This document shows positions 9,171 to 17,849 of a stretch of 64,000 bases of DNA, in pieces. The stretch's first letter is position 1; each line of letters starts with the position of its first letter. The notes below the pieces were generated by a model. That model did not search any database and had not been told where the DNA came from. It worked only from the letters and a program-made list of their open reading frames with translations. This DNA comes from Nocardia sp. NBC_01327. Lineage in GTDB: Bacteria > Actinomycetota > Actinomycetes > Mycobacteriales > Mycobacteriaceae. The stretch is taken from the NCBI RefSeq assembly GCF_035958815.1, contig NZ_CP108383.1, forward strand, positions 2,108,001-2,172,000, read 5' to 3'. A program made the translations under genes and the position numbers.

Positions 9171-10445
9171 GTGGATCGACGACTAGTGCTCGAGTTGATC
9201 TCCATTCCGCTGTTCACCGGCGTTATCGGGTACATCACCAACTGGACCGGCATTCTGATGTTGTTCGAGCCCATCCGGTTTCACGGTTTCCGGCTGCCGG
9301 GGCTGCGGTGGGTATTTCCGTATCTGCCGCGCCGCATTCAGGTGCTGCCGCTGCTGTCGCACGACGGGCGGATCGGCTGGCAGGGGATTGTGCCGTCGCG
9401 GGCCGAGAAAATGGCCAGTATCGCCGTGGACAAGGGGCTGTCCAAGCTCGGGAATATGTCGGACTTCTATCGGGAGCTGGACCCGGACAGCATTGCCGAT
9501 CAGCTCGTTCAGCTGACCAGGCCGCAGATTCCGGCCATGGTCGCCCGCGTGATGGAGCGGCGGAATCCGCAATTGTGGTTCAACCTGCCCGAGCCCGCGC
9601 AGGAGCTGGTGTATCGCCGTGTCGCCGACCAGCTTCCCGAAAGCGCGCACACCATCACCACGACGATCGGCGAGCATATCGAGGAGCTGATCGACCCCAA
9701 GTGGATGACGATCCGCCACCTCACCGAACATCCCCGGCTGATCAACCGCATCTTCCGGGAAATCGCCGCGTCCGAACTGCGGTTCATGAAGAACTTCGGC
9801 TTCTACTTCGGCTATCCGATGGGCTTCGTCCTCGTCGCGATCCTCCACTACTGGCCGTACTGGTGGATCCTGCCGCTGGGCGGCGTGATCATCGGCTATG
9901 TCGTGAACTGGGTCGGCATCACCATGATCTACGAACCGCTGCACCCGAAGTGGTGGGTGCCGTGGCGGCAGGGGCTGCTGCTCAAGCGCCGCAATGAGAT
10001 CGCGGACGGCTATGCCGAAATCATTGCGGGCGAGGTCATGACGCCGCGCAATCTGGCCCGCGAACTGCTCACCGGACCGCGATCGGACCGCACGGCGGCC
10101 ATGCTCGAATCGGTGCTAGGCGCCTCCATCGACAAGGCGGCGGGTCAGGCCAAGCCGGCGGTTCGCTTCTCGCTGGGACGCTCCGGCTACGACCAGATCA
10201 AATCCGATGCGGCCCCGGAGCTCATGAGCCTGGCCAAGGTGGCCTTCGCCGACCCCAGCTTCCTGTCCACTCAAACCGTCCGCATTCGCGACTTCGTGGC
10301 TACTCAGATGCGCACGCTCGACCGCCGCGATTTTGTCGACCTGCTGCGCTCGGCCACCCGCCAGGACGAATGGCTGCTGTTCGTGCACGGCGCAGCACTC
10401 GGTGTGGTCGGCGGGCTAATCCACCTGGCGATCTTCCCGGTGTGA
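9171..10445 (+). CDS. DUF445 family membrane protein
   Basis: 424 residues starting at GTG 9171. An N-terminal membrane helix (LELISIPLFTGVIGYITNWTGILMLF region, residues 6-30) carries the ITNW motif. A second copy of the motif appears near residue 245 (IGYVVNWVGITMIYEPLHPKWW), and a C-terminal helix (GAALGVVGGLIHLAIF) closes the protein. The middle is soluble and helical. This is the layout of DUF445/YheB-like proteins, whose function is not established. No operon partner: both neighbours point the other way. Confidence 0.8.
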   Translation: MDRRLVLELISIPLFTGVIGYITNWTGILMLFEPIRFHGFRLPGLRWVFPYLPRRIQVLPLLSHDGRIGWQGIVPSRAEKMASIAVDKGLSKLGNMSDFYRELDPDSIADQLVQLTRPQIPAMVARVMERRNPQLWFNLPEPAQELVYRRVADQLPESAHTITTTIGEHIEELIDPKWMTIRHLTEHPRLINRIFREIAASELRFMKNFGFYFGYPMGFVLVAILHYWPYWWILPLGGVIIGYVVNWVGITMIYEPLHPKWWVPWRQGLLLKRRNEIADGYAEIIAGEVMTPRNLARELLTGPRSDRTAAMLESVLGASIDKAAGQAKPAVRFSLGRSGYDQIKSDAAPELMSLAKVAFADPSFLSTQTVRIRDFVATQMRTLDRRDFVDLLRSATRQDEWLLFVHGAALGVVGGLIHLAIFPV

Positions 10446-10466
10446 ACCTCGGGGCCGTGGGATCGG

Positions 10467-11282
10467 TCAGGGCCGCGGGGTTATCAGCTCACGGGTGAGC
10501 GCGTCCAGCGTGCGGGCCGCCGTGGGATCGAAAGCCCGTCCGGTGACATTGATTCGCCTGCCCTCGATGACCGCGGTCAGCGGATCGGCGGGCGGATTGT
10601 CGACCAGTTCGAAGATGGGCGCGGCGGCCACCGGAATCGGTTTGCCGTAGCGCCGCAGATTGGCCACCATCAGCTCGGTGGCCCGGTCGTAGTCGCCGAT
10701 CTGCGCGGTGGCCGTGACGCCGGGATGGACCAGCACATAGCGGGTCTTGCCGGTGGGGTACTGCTGCACGAAGGCGACGCCGAGCAGATCGTTGAGCTTG
10801 CCGCCCTGGCCGAGCGCACCGCCACCGGTGTAGTGCTGGGTGAGCTGAATATCGTTCCAGGACACCGCGGAAAGATCGCCGCCCGGGCCCGCCACATTGA
10901 CGATGACCGGCCGGGCGGCGCGCTCCAGATTCTCGTGGAGTTCATGGCCGAACAGGAAGCGGCTGAGATAGAAATGCGCGAAGGTCGCTTCGATTCCGTC
11001 CTCGGTTTCGGCGCGGTTCGAGCGAAAGAATCTGGCGCACAACACCAGTGCGTCGATGACGGGATAGCTGTCCCGAAGCTCGTCCAGGACAGCCCGGTTC
11101 TGCGCAAGCGAGCCGAGGTCGGCGGGCAGGAACACCCCGTGGCCGCCTGCCCGCTCGAGGAAAGCCTTGCCCTTCTCGGCATTTCGGCCGATCACCACGA
11201 CCCGGTCACCCCGCTCGGCGTACGCCTGAGCGAGGTAGCGGCCGATCCCGTCGGTGCCGCCGGTGATCACGATCGTCCTCAT
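10467..11282 (-). CDS. SDR-family oxidoreductase
   Basis: 271 residues. The Rossmann dinucleotide motif TGGTDGIGRYLAQ lies at residues 7-19, with an NADP-friendly arginine in VVIGRNAEKG. However the usual YxxxK active site is not clear: the expected Tyr-Lys region reads GGGALGQGGKLNDLLG, so the catalytic tyrosine appears lost or displaced. It may be a divergent retinol dehydrogenase-like SDR or a non-catalytic member. The ATG at 11282 has GAGG about ten bases upstream; an ATG at 11291 has the same GAGG too close. Confidence 0.75.
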   Translation of the reverse strand: MRTIVITGGTDGIGRYLAQAYAERGDRVVVIGRNAEKGKAFLERAGGHGVFLPADLGSLAQNRAVLDELRDSYPVIDALVLCARFFRSNRAETEDGIEATFAHFYLSRFLFGHELHENLERAARPVIVNVAGPGGDLSAVSWNDIQLTQHYTGGGALGQGGKLNDLLGVAFVQQYPTGKTRYVLVHPGVTATAQIGDYDRATELMVANLRRYGKPIPVAAAPIFELVDNPPADPLTAVIEGRRINVTGRAFDPTAARTLDALTRELITPRP

Positions 11283-11328
11283 CGCCGGCATGCCTCGAGT
11301 GTAGTCCTGCGCGCGAGTGCCGACTCCG

Positions 11329-11766
11329 CTATACGGGCACGATGGTGGCGACGATGGTTTTGATCGAATCGTCCGGAATGACGAAGGTTTCGGTGATGTC
11401 CACCGTCGCCAACCGCACCCCGAGGAGGCCGGAGTCCAGCAGATAGCGGGTCGTCACCAGATCCCCGTCCTGGGACATCCGAAGATCGTGGATGCCCTGG
11501 ATCACCGAATACTGCACGCCGTGATTGAGATCCTCCGTCAATTGCGGTCCGGAGTAACCGGTTTGCAGTCCGGCCTCGACGCGCGTCGCATCGGGCGTGA
11601 ATTTCACCGCGCTGGCATTGTGTGAAACCAGGGCGTCGATATAGGCGCGCGCCATCGCCTCCTTCGGGGTGATCGCGTAATCCGCCTCTGCCGCAGCGAT
11701 TCCCGACCCGGCGACGAGCGCCGCCGCCACCGTTGTCGACAAAACTGCAACTCGTTTCAGTTCCAT
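11329..11766 (-). CDS. Secreted small protein, unknown function (SnoaL-like in feel)
   Basis: 145 residues from ATG 11766. A clear Sec signal peptide (KRVAVLSTTVAAALVAGSG, cleavage likely after IAAAEA) precedes a mature domain of about 115 residues. The mature part begins with a helix (TPKEAMARAYIDALVSHNA) and continues with strands, the size and order seen in NTF2/SnoaL-like domains. No catalytic motif is recognised. Monocistronic. Confidence 0.65.
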   Translation of the reverse strand: MELKRVAVLSTTVAAALVAGSGIAAAEADYAITPKEAMARAYIDALVSHNASAVKFTPDATRVEAGLQTGYSGPQLTEDLNHGVQYSVIQGIHDLRMSQDGDLVTTRYLLDSGLLGVRLATVDITETFVIPDDSIKTIVATIVPV

Positions 11767-11897
11767 CCGCTCATCCTGGCGTAAACACCGCAACCTCGCA
11801 GCGGATCCGGCCACGCCATCATGACGAAACGGCCGAACAACGTGCGAACAGCGGATAAGGCGCGATTGCCCGGCCGCCGGGATTCATAATCTGAGCT

Positions 11898-12632
11898 ATG
11901 CCGAAGCCGTGCCTACTCCTGCAGTTGCGGCCCGAGACGGCGGCCGCGGACGACGAGTACCAGGCCATTCTGCGCATTGCCGGACTGGACGCCGACGAGG
12001 TGGTGCGGGTGCAGATGGACCGCGGCTTCCCCGAGGTCGTCCTCGATGAATTCGCGGCGGTCATCGTGGGCGGCGGGCCGAGCAATGTCGGCAGCCCTCC
12101 GGAGCGTAAGTACGAGTACCAGCGCAGGTTCGAGCCCAAACTGCGCAAGGTGCTCAGCGAAGTGGTCGAGCGGGACTTCCCGTATCTGGGCGCCTGCTAC
12201 GGATTGAGCATTCTGGCGGACGTGCTGGGCGGGCGGGTCAGCGATGAGCGGTACGGGGAGAAGACCGGCGCGCAAACCATCGAATTGACCGATCTGGCGC
12301 GCGAGGATCCGCTCATGCACGATCTGCCGCAGACCTTTCGGGCCTTTGCCGGACATAAAGAAGCCTGCCAGGGCACGCCTCCGGGAGCGGTACTGCTGGC
12401 GCGCTCGGCGAATTGCCCGGTGCAGATGATCCGGGTCGGCGAGCATGTGTACGCGACGCAGTTCCATCCCGAACTGGACGGTGACGGCCTCGCGGTGCGG
12501 ATCGAAATCTACCGGCACTCAGGCTATTTCGATCCGGACGAGGCCGATGCCCTCACCGAACTCGGTCATCGGGAATCGGTGCCGGTCCCGGGCGAGATCC
12601 TGCGCAGATTCACCGCCCGCTACCTCCGCTAG
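11898..12632 (+). CDS. Class I glutamine amidotransferase-like protein
   Basis: 244 residues resembling the GMP-synthase-type GATase domain standing alone. The nucleophile elbow is GACYGLSIL (Cys about 101), and the catalytic His is in TQFHPELD, followed by the Glu two residues later. An early GGGPSNVGSP loop matches the oxyanion glycine region. Standalone members are often annotated as glutamine amidotransferase or gamma-glutamyl hydrolase-like; the acceptor is unknown. It ends only 4 bp from the stop of the convergent LysR gene. Confidence 0.82.
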   Translation: MPKPCLLLQLRPETAAADDEYQAILRIAGLDADEVVRVQMDRGFPEVVLDEFAAVIVGGGPSNVGSPPERKYEYQRRFEPKLRKVLSEVVERDFPYLGACYGLSILADVLGGRVSDERYGEKTGAQTIELTDLAREDPLMHDLPQTFRAFAGHKEACQGTPPGAVLLARSANCPVQMIRVGEHVYATQFHPELDGDGLAVRIEIYRHSGYFDPDEADALTELGHRESVPVPGEILRRFTARYLR

Positions 12633-12636
12633 CGTT

Positions 12637-13509
12637 TCACCACCCGGGCCGGTCGCCGTGTTTGAGGCGGTAGGTGTTCTCCACGATCGCGCGCGTGAGG
12701 GCCCGCTCGGGCGGGGTCTGGGCGCGGCGGGGTGAGTGGATGAGGATGAACTCGATACTGGACGGCCGTGGTTCGGGCAGCCCCGATACCGGGTACAGGT
12801 CCGGGGGCAGCAGGCTCTCGCTGTGCACGACGTACCCGAGTCCGGCCAGGACGGCGGCCCGAAGTCCCAACTGCCCCTTGGTGGTACACGTGATCCGGTA
12901 GTCCAGCCCCGCGTGCTCCAGGGCGGCGAGCGCGGATTCCCGCGACAGCCCGGGCGGGGGATAGGTGACGATCGGCACCGGCCGGGTGAGATCGGGGACG
13001 GCATCGGCCGGACCCGCCCAGACGAAACGGTCCTCGAACACGAGTTGCCCGTGCCGGGTGCCGGGCCGGCGTTTGACGAAGGCCAGATCGAGGCGGTCGG
13101 CGCGCAGCTCGGCGTGCACCTCATCGCTGAGCCCGATATTCAGTTCCAGATCCACCTGCGGATAGGCGCGGCGGAACTCCAGCAGAATGGACGGCAGGGC
13201 CTGGGAGACCAGATCCTCCGAGACGCCGAAGCGGATCCGGCCGCTCAATTGCTCGCCGTCGAAGAAGCGCACCGCCTCGTCGTGCGCGTCCACAATGGTG
13301 CGGGCGAAGCGCACCAGGGCCGCGCCGTCGGTGCTGAGGGTGACCGAATGGGTATCGCGGACGAACAGTTCGCGGCCGAGCGCGGATTCGAGCTTCTTCA
13401 CATGCCCGCTGACCGTCGGCTGTCGCAGGCCCAGCTGGCGGGCGGCCTGGCTGAAGCTGCGGTAGTGCTCGACGGCGAGGAAGCTGCGCAGCAGTACGGG
13501 GTCGAGCAT
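12637..13509 (-). CDS. LysR-family transcriptional regulator
   Basis: 290 residues, typical for the family. The N-terminal winged HTH (LDPVLLRSFLAVEHYRSFSQ, then LGLRQPTVSGHVKKLE) is followed by the two-lobed LysR substrate-binding domain. It diverges from an SBF-like transporter, and the 88-bp gap holds strong dyads, so it very likely controls that transporter and itself. The inducer is unknown but may be the transported organic anion. Confidence 0.88.
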   Translation of the reverse strand: MLDPVLLRSFLAVEHYRSFSQAARQLGLRQPTVSGHVKKLESALGRELFVRDTHSVTLSTDGAALVRFARTIVDAHDEAVRFFDGEQLSGRIRFGVSEDLVSQALPSILLEFRRAYPQVDLELNIGLSDEVHAELRADRLDLAFVKRRPGTRHGQLVFEDRFVWAGPADAVPDLTRPVPIVTYPPPGLSRESALAALEHAGLDYRITCTTKGQLGLRAAVLAGLGYVVHSESLLPPDLYPVSGLPEPRPSSIEFILIHSPRRAQTPPERALTRAIVENTYRLKHGDRPGW

Positions 13510-13522
13510 GTGCTGGTCCGCC

Positions 13523-13559
13523 TATCGCGATATGTGATAGCGAATATAGCTCATATCAC
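13523..13559. promoter_or_regulatory. Palindromic LysR-type operator region
   Basis: TATCGCGATA (13523-13532) is a perfect palindrome. GTGATA at 13534-13539 is mirrored by TATCAC at 13554-13559. The sites sit between the divergent LysR and transporter genes. LysR boxes commonly are T-N11-A dyads with a second activation site, which this arrangement resembles; which protein binds is inferred. Confidence 0.6.
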
Positions 13560-13597
13560 GTTCCGCAATGCCCTGCGGCTCCGTAGCGTCGCGGTTT

Positions 13598-14656
13598 GTG
13601 AAGGTGCTGAGCAAGTTCCACATCGACGGATTCATTCTCGGTCTGCTGAGCATGGTGGTCCTGGGCGCGGTACTGCCCGCCTCCGGCGCGGCCGCCGACG
13701 TCCTGGGCTGGGTCACCAAGGTCGCCATCGCCCTGCTGTTCCTGCTCTACGGCACGCGGCTCTCGCCCGCCGAGGCGTGGGCCGGGCTGCGGCACTGGCG
13801 ACTGCATCTGACGGTGCTCACCGTGACCTTCGTAATCTTCCCGCTGCTCGGCTTCGGACTGTGGCTACTTGGCCGTGGATTCCTGCCGTCGGACCTGCGC
13901 ACCGGCGTCCTGTTCCTGTGCCTGGTGCCGTCCACCGTGCAGAGCTCCATCGCCTTCACCTCGATCGCGCGCGGCAATGTGGCCGCCGCCATGGTCAGTG
14001 CGTCGGCCTCGAATGTGCTCGGCGTCGCGCTCACCCCGCTGCTCGTCGTGCTGCTCATGACCACCAGCGGTGAGGTGCACATCGGCGCGGGCGCGATCAT
14101 CGCGATCCTGACCCAGCTGCTGGTGCCGTTCCTGGTGGGGCAATTGCTGCGCCCGCTGGTCGGGCCGTGGCTCGCGCGGCATCAGCCGATCGTGAAGAAC
14201 GTCGACCGCGGCTCGGTGCTGCTCGTCGTCTACACCGCCTTCAGTGCGGGCACAGTGGAGGGCATCTGGCAGGCGGTGCCGCCCTGGCGCATTGCCGAGG
14301 TCGCGGTGATCTGTGCTGTTCTGCTGGCAGCCGTGCTGACCATTACCGGTGGCCTGGGCACACTGCTGGGCTTCGCACTGGCGGACCGGATCGTGGTGAC
14401 CTTCGCCGGTTCGAAGAAGAGCCTCGCCTCCGGGCTCCCGATGGCGGCGGTGCTGTTCGGCGGGCAGTCGACCGCGCTGATCGTGCTGCCGCTCATGATC
14501 TTCCATCAGATTCAGCTGATCGTCTGCGCCTTCCTCGCGCCGCGATTCGCCCGCAAGGCCGAGGTCGACACCGAATTGTCGGACTCTACTGTCGGCCAAC
14601 CCATTTCGGGTGATACTCGAGAATCTCACCCGGTGGGCGCCTCCGCGGCGGGATAG
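13598..14656 (+). CDS. SBF-like (bile acid:sodium symporter superfamily) transporter
   Basis: 352 residues with about ten hydrophobic helices. Family-like elements include LGAVLPASG early, LLFLLYGTRLSPAEA (residues about 47-62), and CLVPSTVQSSIAFT and SASASNVLG in the crossover regions, followed by TFAGSKKSLASGLPM. This matches the SBF_like/YfeH branch rather than true bile acid carriers. It likely moves an organic anion with Na+. GTG 13598 is preferred; an ATG at 13568 would extend it by ten residues into the palindromic promoter. Divergent LysR gene is the likely regulator. Confidence 0.82.
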   Translation: MKVLSKFHIDGFILGLLSMVVLGAVLPASGAAADVLGWVTKVAIALLFLLYGTRLSPAEAWAGLRHWRLHLTVLTVTFVIFPLLGFGLWLLGRGFLPSDLRTGVLFLCLVPSTVQSSIAFTSIARGNVAAAMVSASASNVLGVALTPLLVVLLMTTSGEVHIGAGAIIAILTQLLVPFLVGQLLRPLVGPWLARHQPIVKNVDRGSVLLVVYTAFSAGTVEGIWQAVPPWRIAEVAVICAVLLAAVLTITGGLGTLLGFALADRIVVTFAGSKKSLASGLPMAAVLFGGQSTALIVLPLMIFHQIQLIVCAFLAPRFARKAEVDTELSDSTVGQPISGDTRESHPVGASAAG

Positions 14657-14676
14657 TGGGGGCAGTCGAGTGAGAG

Positions 14677-16017
14677 TTGGTACGCGCGGTGTTGAAGCGG
14701 GTCCCGTCCGGTAGGCGTTGGCGCCTGCTGGCCGTTGTCGCAGTGGTGGTGGTTGTGGTCGGTGGTATCGCCGGTTTCCTGCGCGCGGGGCCCGGGCCCT
14801 CGCATGCCGCGGCGCAGCCGCTCGCGCTGGAAGTGACTGCGCCGCAGACGGTGCTGTCCTATCGGGCGCCGATCACGCTGCGCGGCAAGGCGACCGGCGC
14901 GAAGAGCGTGGCGGTCGGCGGCCAGTCCGTCACCCCGGGCCCCGACGGTTCGTTCGAGGTCACGCTGCCGCAACTGCCGGTCGGCGCGGCGGTGGTCGCG
15001 ACGGATGCCGACGGCAAGACGACGACCCAGCCCATCACCACACGCGCCGAGGTGCCGCGGATTCGCGCGGTGCACGTGACCGCGTATGCCTGGGCCTACC
15101 AGCCCATGCGCGACGATGTGCTGAATATGGCGCGGGAGGGGCGGATCGATACCGTCCAGCTCGATATCAAGGATGAGGACGGCGTGGTCGGCTACGACTC
15201 GCAGGTGCCGCTCGCCCGTGCGTCCGGGGCGTCGGCGGGCATCTACGACGCCGGATCCGCGCTGAAGACCCTGCACGATATGGGTATTCGAGTGGTCGGC
15301 CGGATCGTGGCCTTCCGCGATCGCACCATGGCGGAATGGGCCTGGCACTCCGGGCATCCGGACTGGGTCATCCAGAACCCTTCGGGGCAGCCGTATTCCA
15401 GCGGCTACGGGTCCATCGCCTTCACCAATTTCGCCAGCCCCGACATGCGCCGGTACAACATCGATCTCGCCGCCGAGGGCGCGCGGCTGGGGTTCGACGA
15501 CATCATGTACGACTACATTCGCCGCCCCGACGGACCGCTGTCGAATATGGTCTTCCCCGGCCTCACGGTGCCCCCGAGCGTCTCCATCGCCGACTTCCTG
15601 CACGAGAGCCGCGATCCGGTCCGGGCCGCGGGCGCCTTCCAGAGCGCGGCGGTTTTCGGTATCGCCGCGACGCGACCGGACGAGATCGCCCAGGACATTC
15701 CGCTCATGGCGCCCAATCTCGATTACGTCGCGCCCATGCTCTACCCCTCGCACTGGAATGCCGGTGAGTACGAGGTGGCGAATCCCAATGCGCAGCCCTA
15801 CGACATCATTTTCCGCTGCCTGCAGGATTTTCAGCGCCAGGTCCAGGGCACCGGAGCCGAGATCGTGCCGTGGCTGCAGGACTTCAGCCTGGGGGTGACC
15901 TACGGCGATGCCCAGGTCCGCGCGCAGATCGCCGCGGCCGCGGCCCAGGGCATCCCGAGCTTCTTCCTGTGGAATGCCGCGGTGAGCTACCACTCCGGCG
16001 CGCTGGACCCGGCCTGA
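14677..16017 (+). CDS. Putative glycoside hydrolase (DUF4015-like), membrane-anchored
   Basis: 446 residues. A basic N terminus and one hydrophobic segment (LLAVVAVVVVVVGGIAGFL, residues about 17-35) indicate a signal anchor. An Ig-like beta region with a glucodextranase-like feel follows (residues about 45-125). The catalytic TIM-barrel part starts at IRAVHVTAYAW. Within it are DTVQLDIKDEDGVV, GRIVAFRD, HPDWVIQN and GFDDIMYDYIRRPDG, the last with the carboxylates typical of the putative glycosyl hydrolase DUF4015 family. Substrate unknown, perhaps a cell-wall or capsule glycan. Start may be TTG 14677 or GTG 14689; a GAGTGAGAG sequence precedes the first. Confidence 0.8.
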   Translation: MVRAVLKRVPSGRRWRLLAVVAVVVVVVGGIAGFLRAGPGPSHAAAQPLALEVTAPQTVLSYRAPITLRGKATGAKSVAVGGQSVTPGPDGSFEVTLPQLPVGAAVVATDADGKTTTQPITTRAEVPRIRAVHVTAYAWAYQPMRDDVLNMAREGRIDTVQLDIKDEDGVVGYDSQVPLARASGASAGIYDAGSALKTLHDMGIRVVGRIVAFRDRTMAEWAWHSGHPDWVIQNPSGQPYSSGYGSIAFTNFASPDMRRYNIDLAAEGARLGFDDIMYDYIRRPDGPLSNMVFPGLTVPPSVSIADFLHESRDPVRAAGAFQSAAVFGIAATRPDEIAQDIPLMAPNLDYVAPMLYPSHWNAGEYEVANPNAQPYDIIFRCLQDFQRQVQGTGAEIVPWLQDFSLGVTYGDAQVRAQIAAAAAQGIPSFFLWNAAVSYHSGALDPA

Positions 16018-16089
16018 TCGGCTTTCTCCGGGCGGCGGGGGATAGTAGCGGGTAGATAACCAACCGGTCGGAACCCGCAGGGAGTGATC

Positions 16090-16323
16090 ATGAGCAGCCC
16101 CGAAAAGCAGTCAATCCTCGCCCGCGTCTCGCCCACTCAGTGGGTGGCACTGGCGCTGACCGTGCTGGCCGTCGTCTTCGTCGCCGAGAACCGCACCAAG
16201 GTCTCCATCGAATTCCTGCTGCTCACCATTAGCTCACCGATGTGGCTGGTGCTGTTGGTGCTGTTCGTGGTCGGCTGGCTCGCGGGCCTGCTCACCGCCC
16301 GCCAGCGCCGCCGGTCCCGCTGA
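16090..16323 (+). CDS. LapA-domain (DUF1049-like) small membrane protein
   Basis: 77 residues with two membrane helices: WVALALTVLAVVFVAEN and SPMWLVLLVLFVVGWLAGLL, the latter followed by a basic RQRRRSR tail. The pattern, including ENRTKVSIEFLLL between helices, matches the LapA/lipopolysaccharide-assembly A domain found widely in actinobacteria without known function. ATG 16090 sits a few bases after AGGGAGTG; an in-frame GTG at 16084 overlaps that ribosome site and is less likely. Confidence 0.75.
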   Translation: MSSPEKQSILARVSPTQWVALALTVLAVVFVAENRTKVSIEFLLLTISSPMWLVLLVLFVVGWLAGLLTARQRRRSR

Positions 16324-16359
16324 CTGTCCGATAGACCAGGTGGTTCCGGGGCGGGGCGC

Positions 16360-17001
16360 TCAGCCGCGGCTCATCAGTTTGGTGAGCGTAGCGGTGTCGG
16401 TGGTGCGGGAACCACCCGCGAAAGCCAGTGTGGCGTAAGAGCGTTCGGCTGCCTCGGGGTGACCGGTGCCGCAGGCGTCGGTCACCAGGACAGGGAGGTA
16501 GCCGAGGTCGGTGGCATGGCGGACGGTGGGTTCTATGCCTACCTCCAGAGCAATGCCGGCGATGGCGAAACTGTCGATTCCCAAGTCGCGCAGGGCGATA
16601 TCCAGCGGGGTCGCGGTGAAGGCCGACATGGTGATCTTGTCGAAGACGATCTCGTTCGGGCCCGGGGTGAGCTCGGGCGTCAGCTGATACTGCGGTGAGC
16701 CCTGCGGGAACGCGGCATGCACCTCGTTCACGCTGTCCACGTGCTGCCACTCCATGGCGGTGCGCAGTTGGGCGACGCCCGCCGCGGCCACCGGGATCGA
16801 CATGTGCCGGGTGTAGAAGATCCGGAAACCGTTCTCCCGCGCGGTATCTCGCAGTCTGCGGCAGGATTCGACAATGCGGTCGCCGTCGGGGAGCTGGCGG
16901 ACGATCCCGACCTGCATGTCATAGATCAGCAGCGCCATGCGCGCCGGATCGCAGGCCTCCTCGACGGTCTGCGGAATGGTCAGGCCGTAGGCGTATTGCA
17001 C
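16360..17001 (-). CDS. Isochorismatase-fold hydrolase with Gly in place of the catalytic Cys
   Basis: About 213 residues. The fold motifs are present: LLIYDMQVGIVRQ with the conserved Asp, and IVFDKITMSAFTATPL with the Lys. The segment that normally reads xxTxxCVxxTA reads GIALEVGIEPTVRHA, so the nucleophilic Cys is Gly. True isochorismatases (EntB, PhzD) also have Gly here, while nicotinamidases and related amidases need Cys. The enzyme therefore may act on a vinyl-ether or another non-amide substrate, or have lost activity. GTG 17001 with GAGG upstream is used; an ATG at 17040 would overlap the preceding gene by 32 bp. It follows the small ABM-like gene as an operon under the divergent HxlR regulator. 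Confidence 0.78.
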   Translation of the reverse strand: MQYAYGLTIPQTVEEACDPARMALLIYDMQVGIVRQLPDGDRIVESCRRLRDTARENGFRIFYTRHMSIPVAAAGVAQLRTAMEWQHVDSVNEVHAAFPQGSPQYQLTPELTPGPNEIVFDKITMSAFTATPLDIALRDLGIDSFAIAGIALEVGIEPTVRHATDLGYLPVLVTDACGTGHPEAAERSYATLAFAGGSRTTDTATLTKLMSRG

Positions 17002-17008
17002 GTCGGCC

Positions 17009-17335
17009 TCACTTGGTCCGGTCGTAGGGCTCGGCCACATCCACGGCCGGATCCATCAGCGCCTCGAGCGGCAGCGGGGCCATGACCGGGACGTAGGTCC
17101 ACTCCAGGAAACCCTTTTTGGTGAGCGGGAAGTCGTCGATATACCGCTTGGCCTCATCGACGCTGTCCACCTCGAACACGATCACCACACCGGGTTCGTC
17201 GGCGCGCGCGTAGTTCTCGCGCACAATGCCGGCCTTCCAGAGTCGCCACACATTGGCGACCTCCTCGGGCAGGAACGGGGTGATGGTCTCGAGGGTGACG
17301 CCGGGCTTGAATCGGTCGAAAGTAATGACCTTCAT
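17009..17335 (-). CDS. Small ABM/muconolactone isomerase-like protein
   Basis: 108 residues starting MKVITFDRFKPGVTLE. The middle (IVFEVDSVDEAKRYIDDFPL) and the late TYVPVMAPLPLEALM give a beta-alpha-beta ferredoxin-like pattern as in muconolactone isomerase/ABM-type dimeric barrels. Homologues are sometimes labelled superoxide dismutase without apparent metal motifs, and none is seen here. It is first in a two-gene minus-strand operon with the isochorismatase-fold enzyme and diverges from the HxlR gene. Confidence 0.65.
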   Translation of the reverse strand: MKVITFDRFKPGVTLETITPFLPEEVANVWRLWKAGIVRENYARADEPGVVIVFEVDSVDEAKRYIDDFPLTKKGFLEWTYVPVMAPLPLEALMDPAVDVAEPYDRTK

Positions 17336-17457
17336 GTGTGGTGAACTCCGTATTCGCGGATCGTGCCGCGGCCGTGCGCCGCAGTCCAGAATCCATGGAA
17401 GCCCGATGATTACAGTGTTACAAGAACGCACTTTTCGGTAAGTACCGGAGGCCAGAC

Positions 17458-17799
17458 ATGCCCGTGAAGCGCTACTACTGCCCGGTCGAGGTGACCGTCG
17501 ACCTGATCGGCGGCAAATGGAAGCCGGTGATCCTGGCACACCTCAAAGAGGGTGTGCGCCGCTACGGGGAGTTGCGCCGGCTGATGCCGAGCACCAGCGA
17601 GAAGATGCTGATTCAGCAGCTGCGCGAACTGGAGGCGGCCGGGCTGGTGCGGCGCACCGCCTTCGATACCGTCCCGCCTCAGGTCGAGTACGACCTGACC
17701 GAGGAGGGCTGGAGTCTGGTGCCCGTGCTGACCGCCCTCTACGAGTGGGGCGAGAAGCGGTGTGAGCGAACCGGCATCGCGGTCGAACTGCCACGGTGA
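17458..17799 (+). CDS. HxlR-family transcriptional regulator
   Basis: 113 residues, the whole being one winged HTH of the HxlR type. Landmarks are the N-terminal CPVEVTVDLIGGKWKPVIL, the recognition region MPSTSEKMLIQQLREL and the wing DTVPPQVEYDLTEEGWSL. Cys8 is in the position of the redox or electrophile-sensing cysteine of HypR/YodB-like members. It diverges from the ABM-like/isochorismatase-fold operon across a 122-bp gap and likely represses it. The ATG at 17458 follows CGGAGG. Confidence 0.88.
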   Translation: MPVKRYYCPVEVTVDLIGGKWKPVILAHLKEGVRRYGELRRLMPSTSEKMLIQQLRELEAAGLVRRTAFDTVPPQVEYDLTEEGWSLVPVLTALYEWGEKRCERTGIAVELPR

Positions 17800-17849
17800 C
17801 CATCTGGCCGTAGCATTCGGACCTGTCGCGCCCTCGCAGGAGAGTCAAC

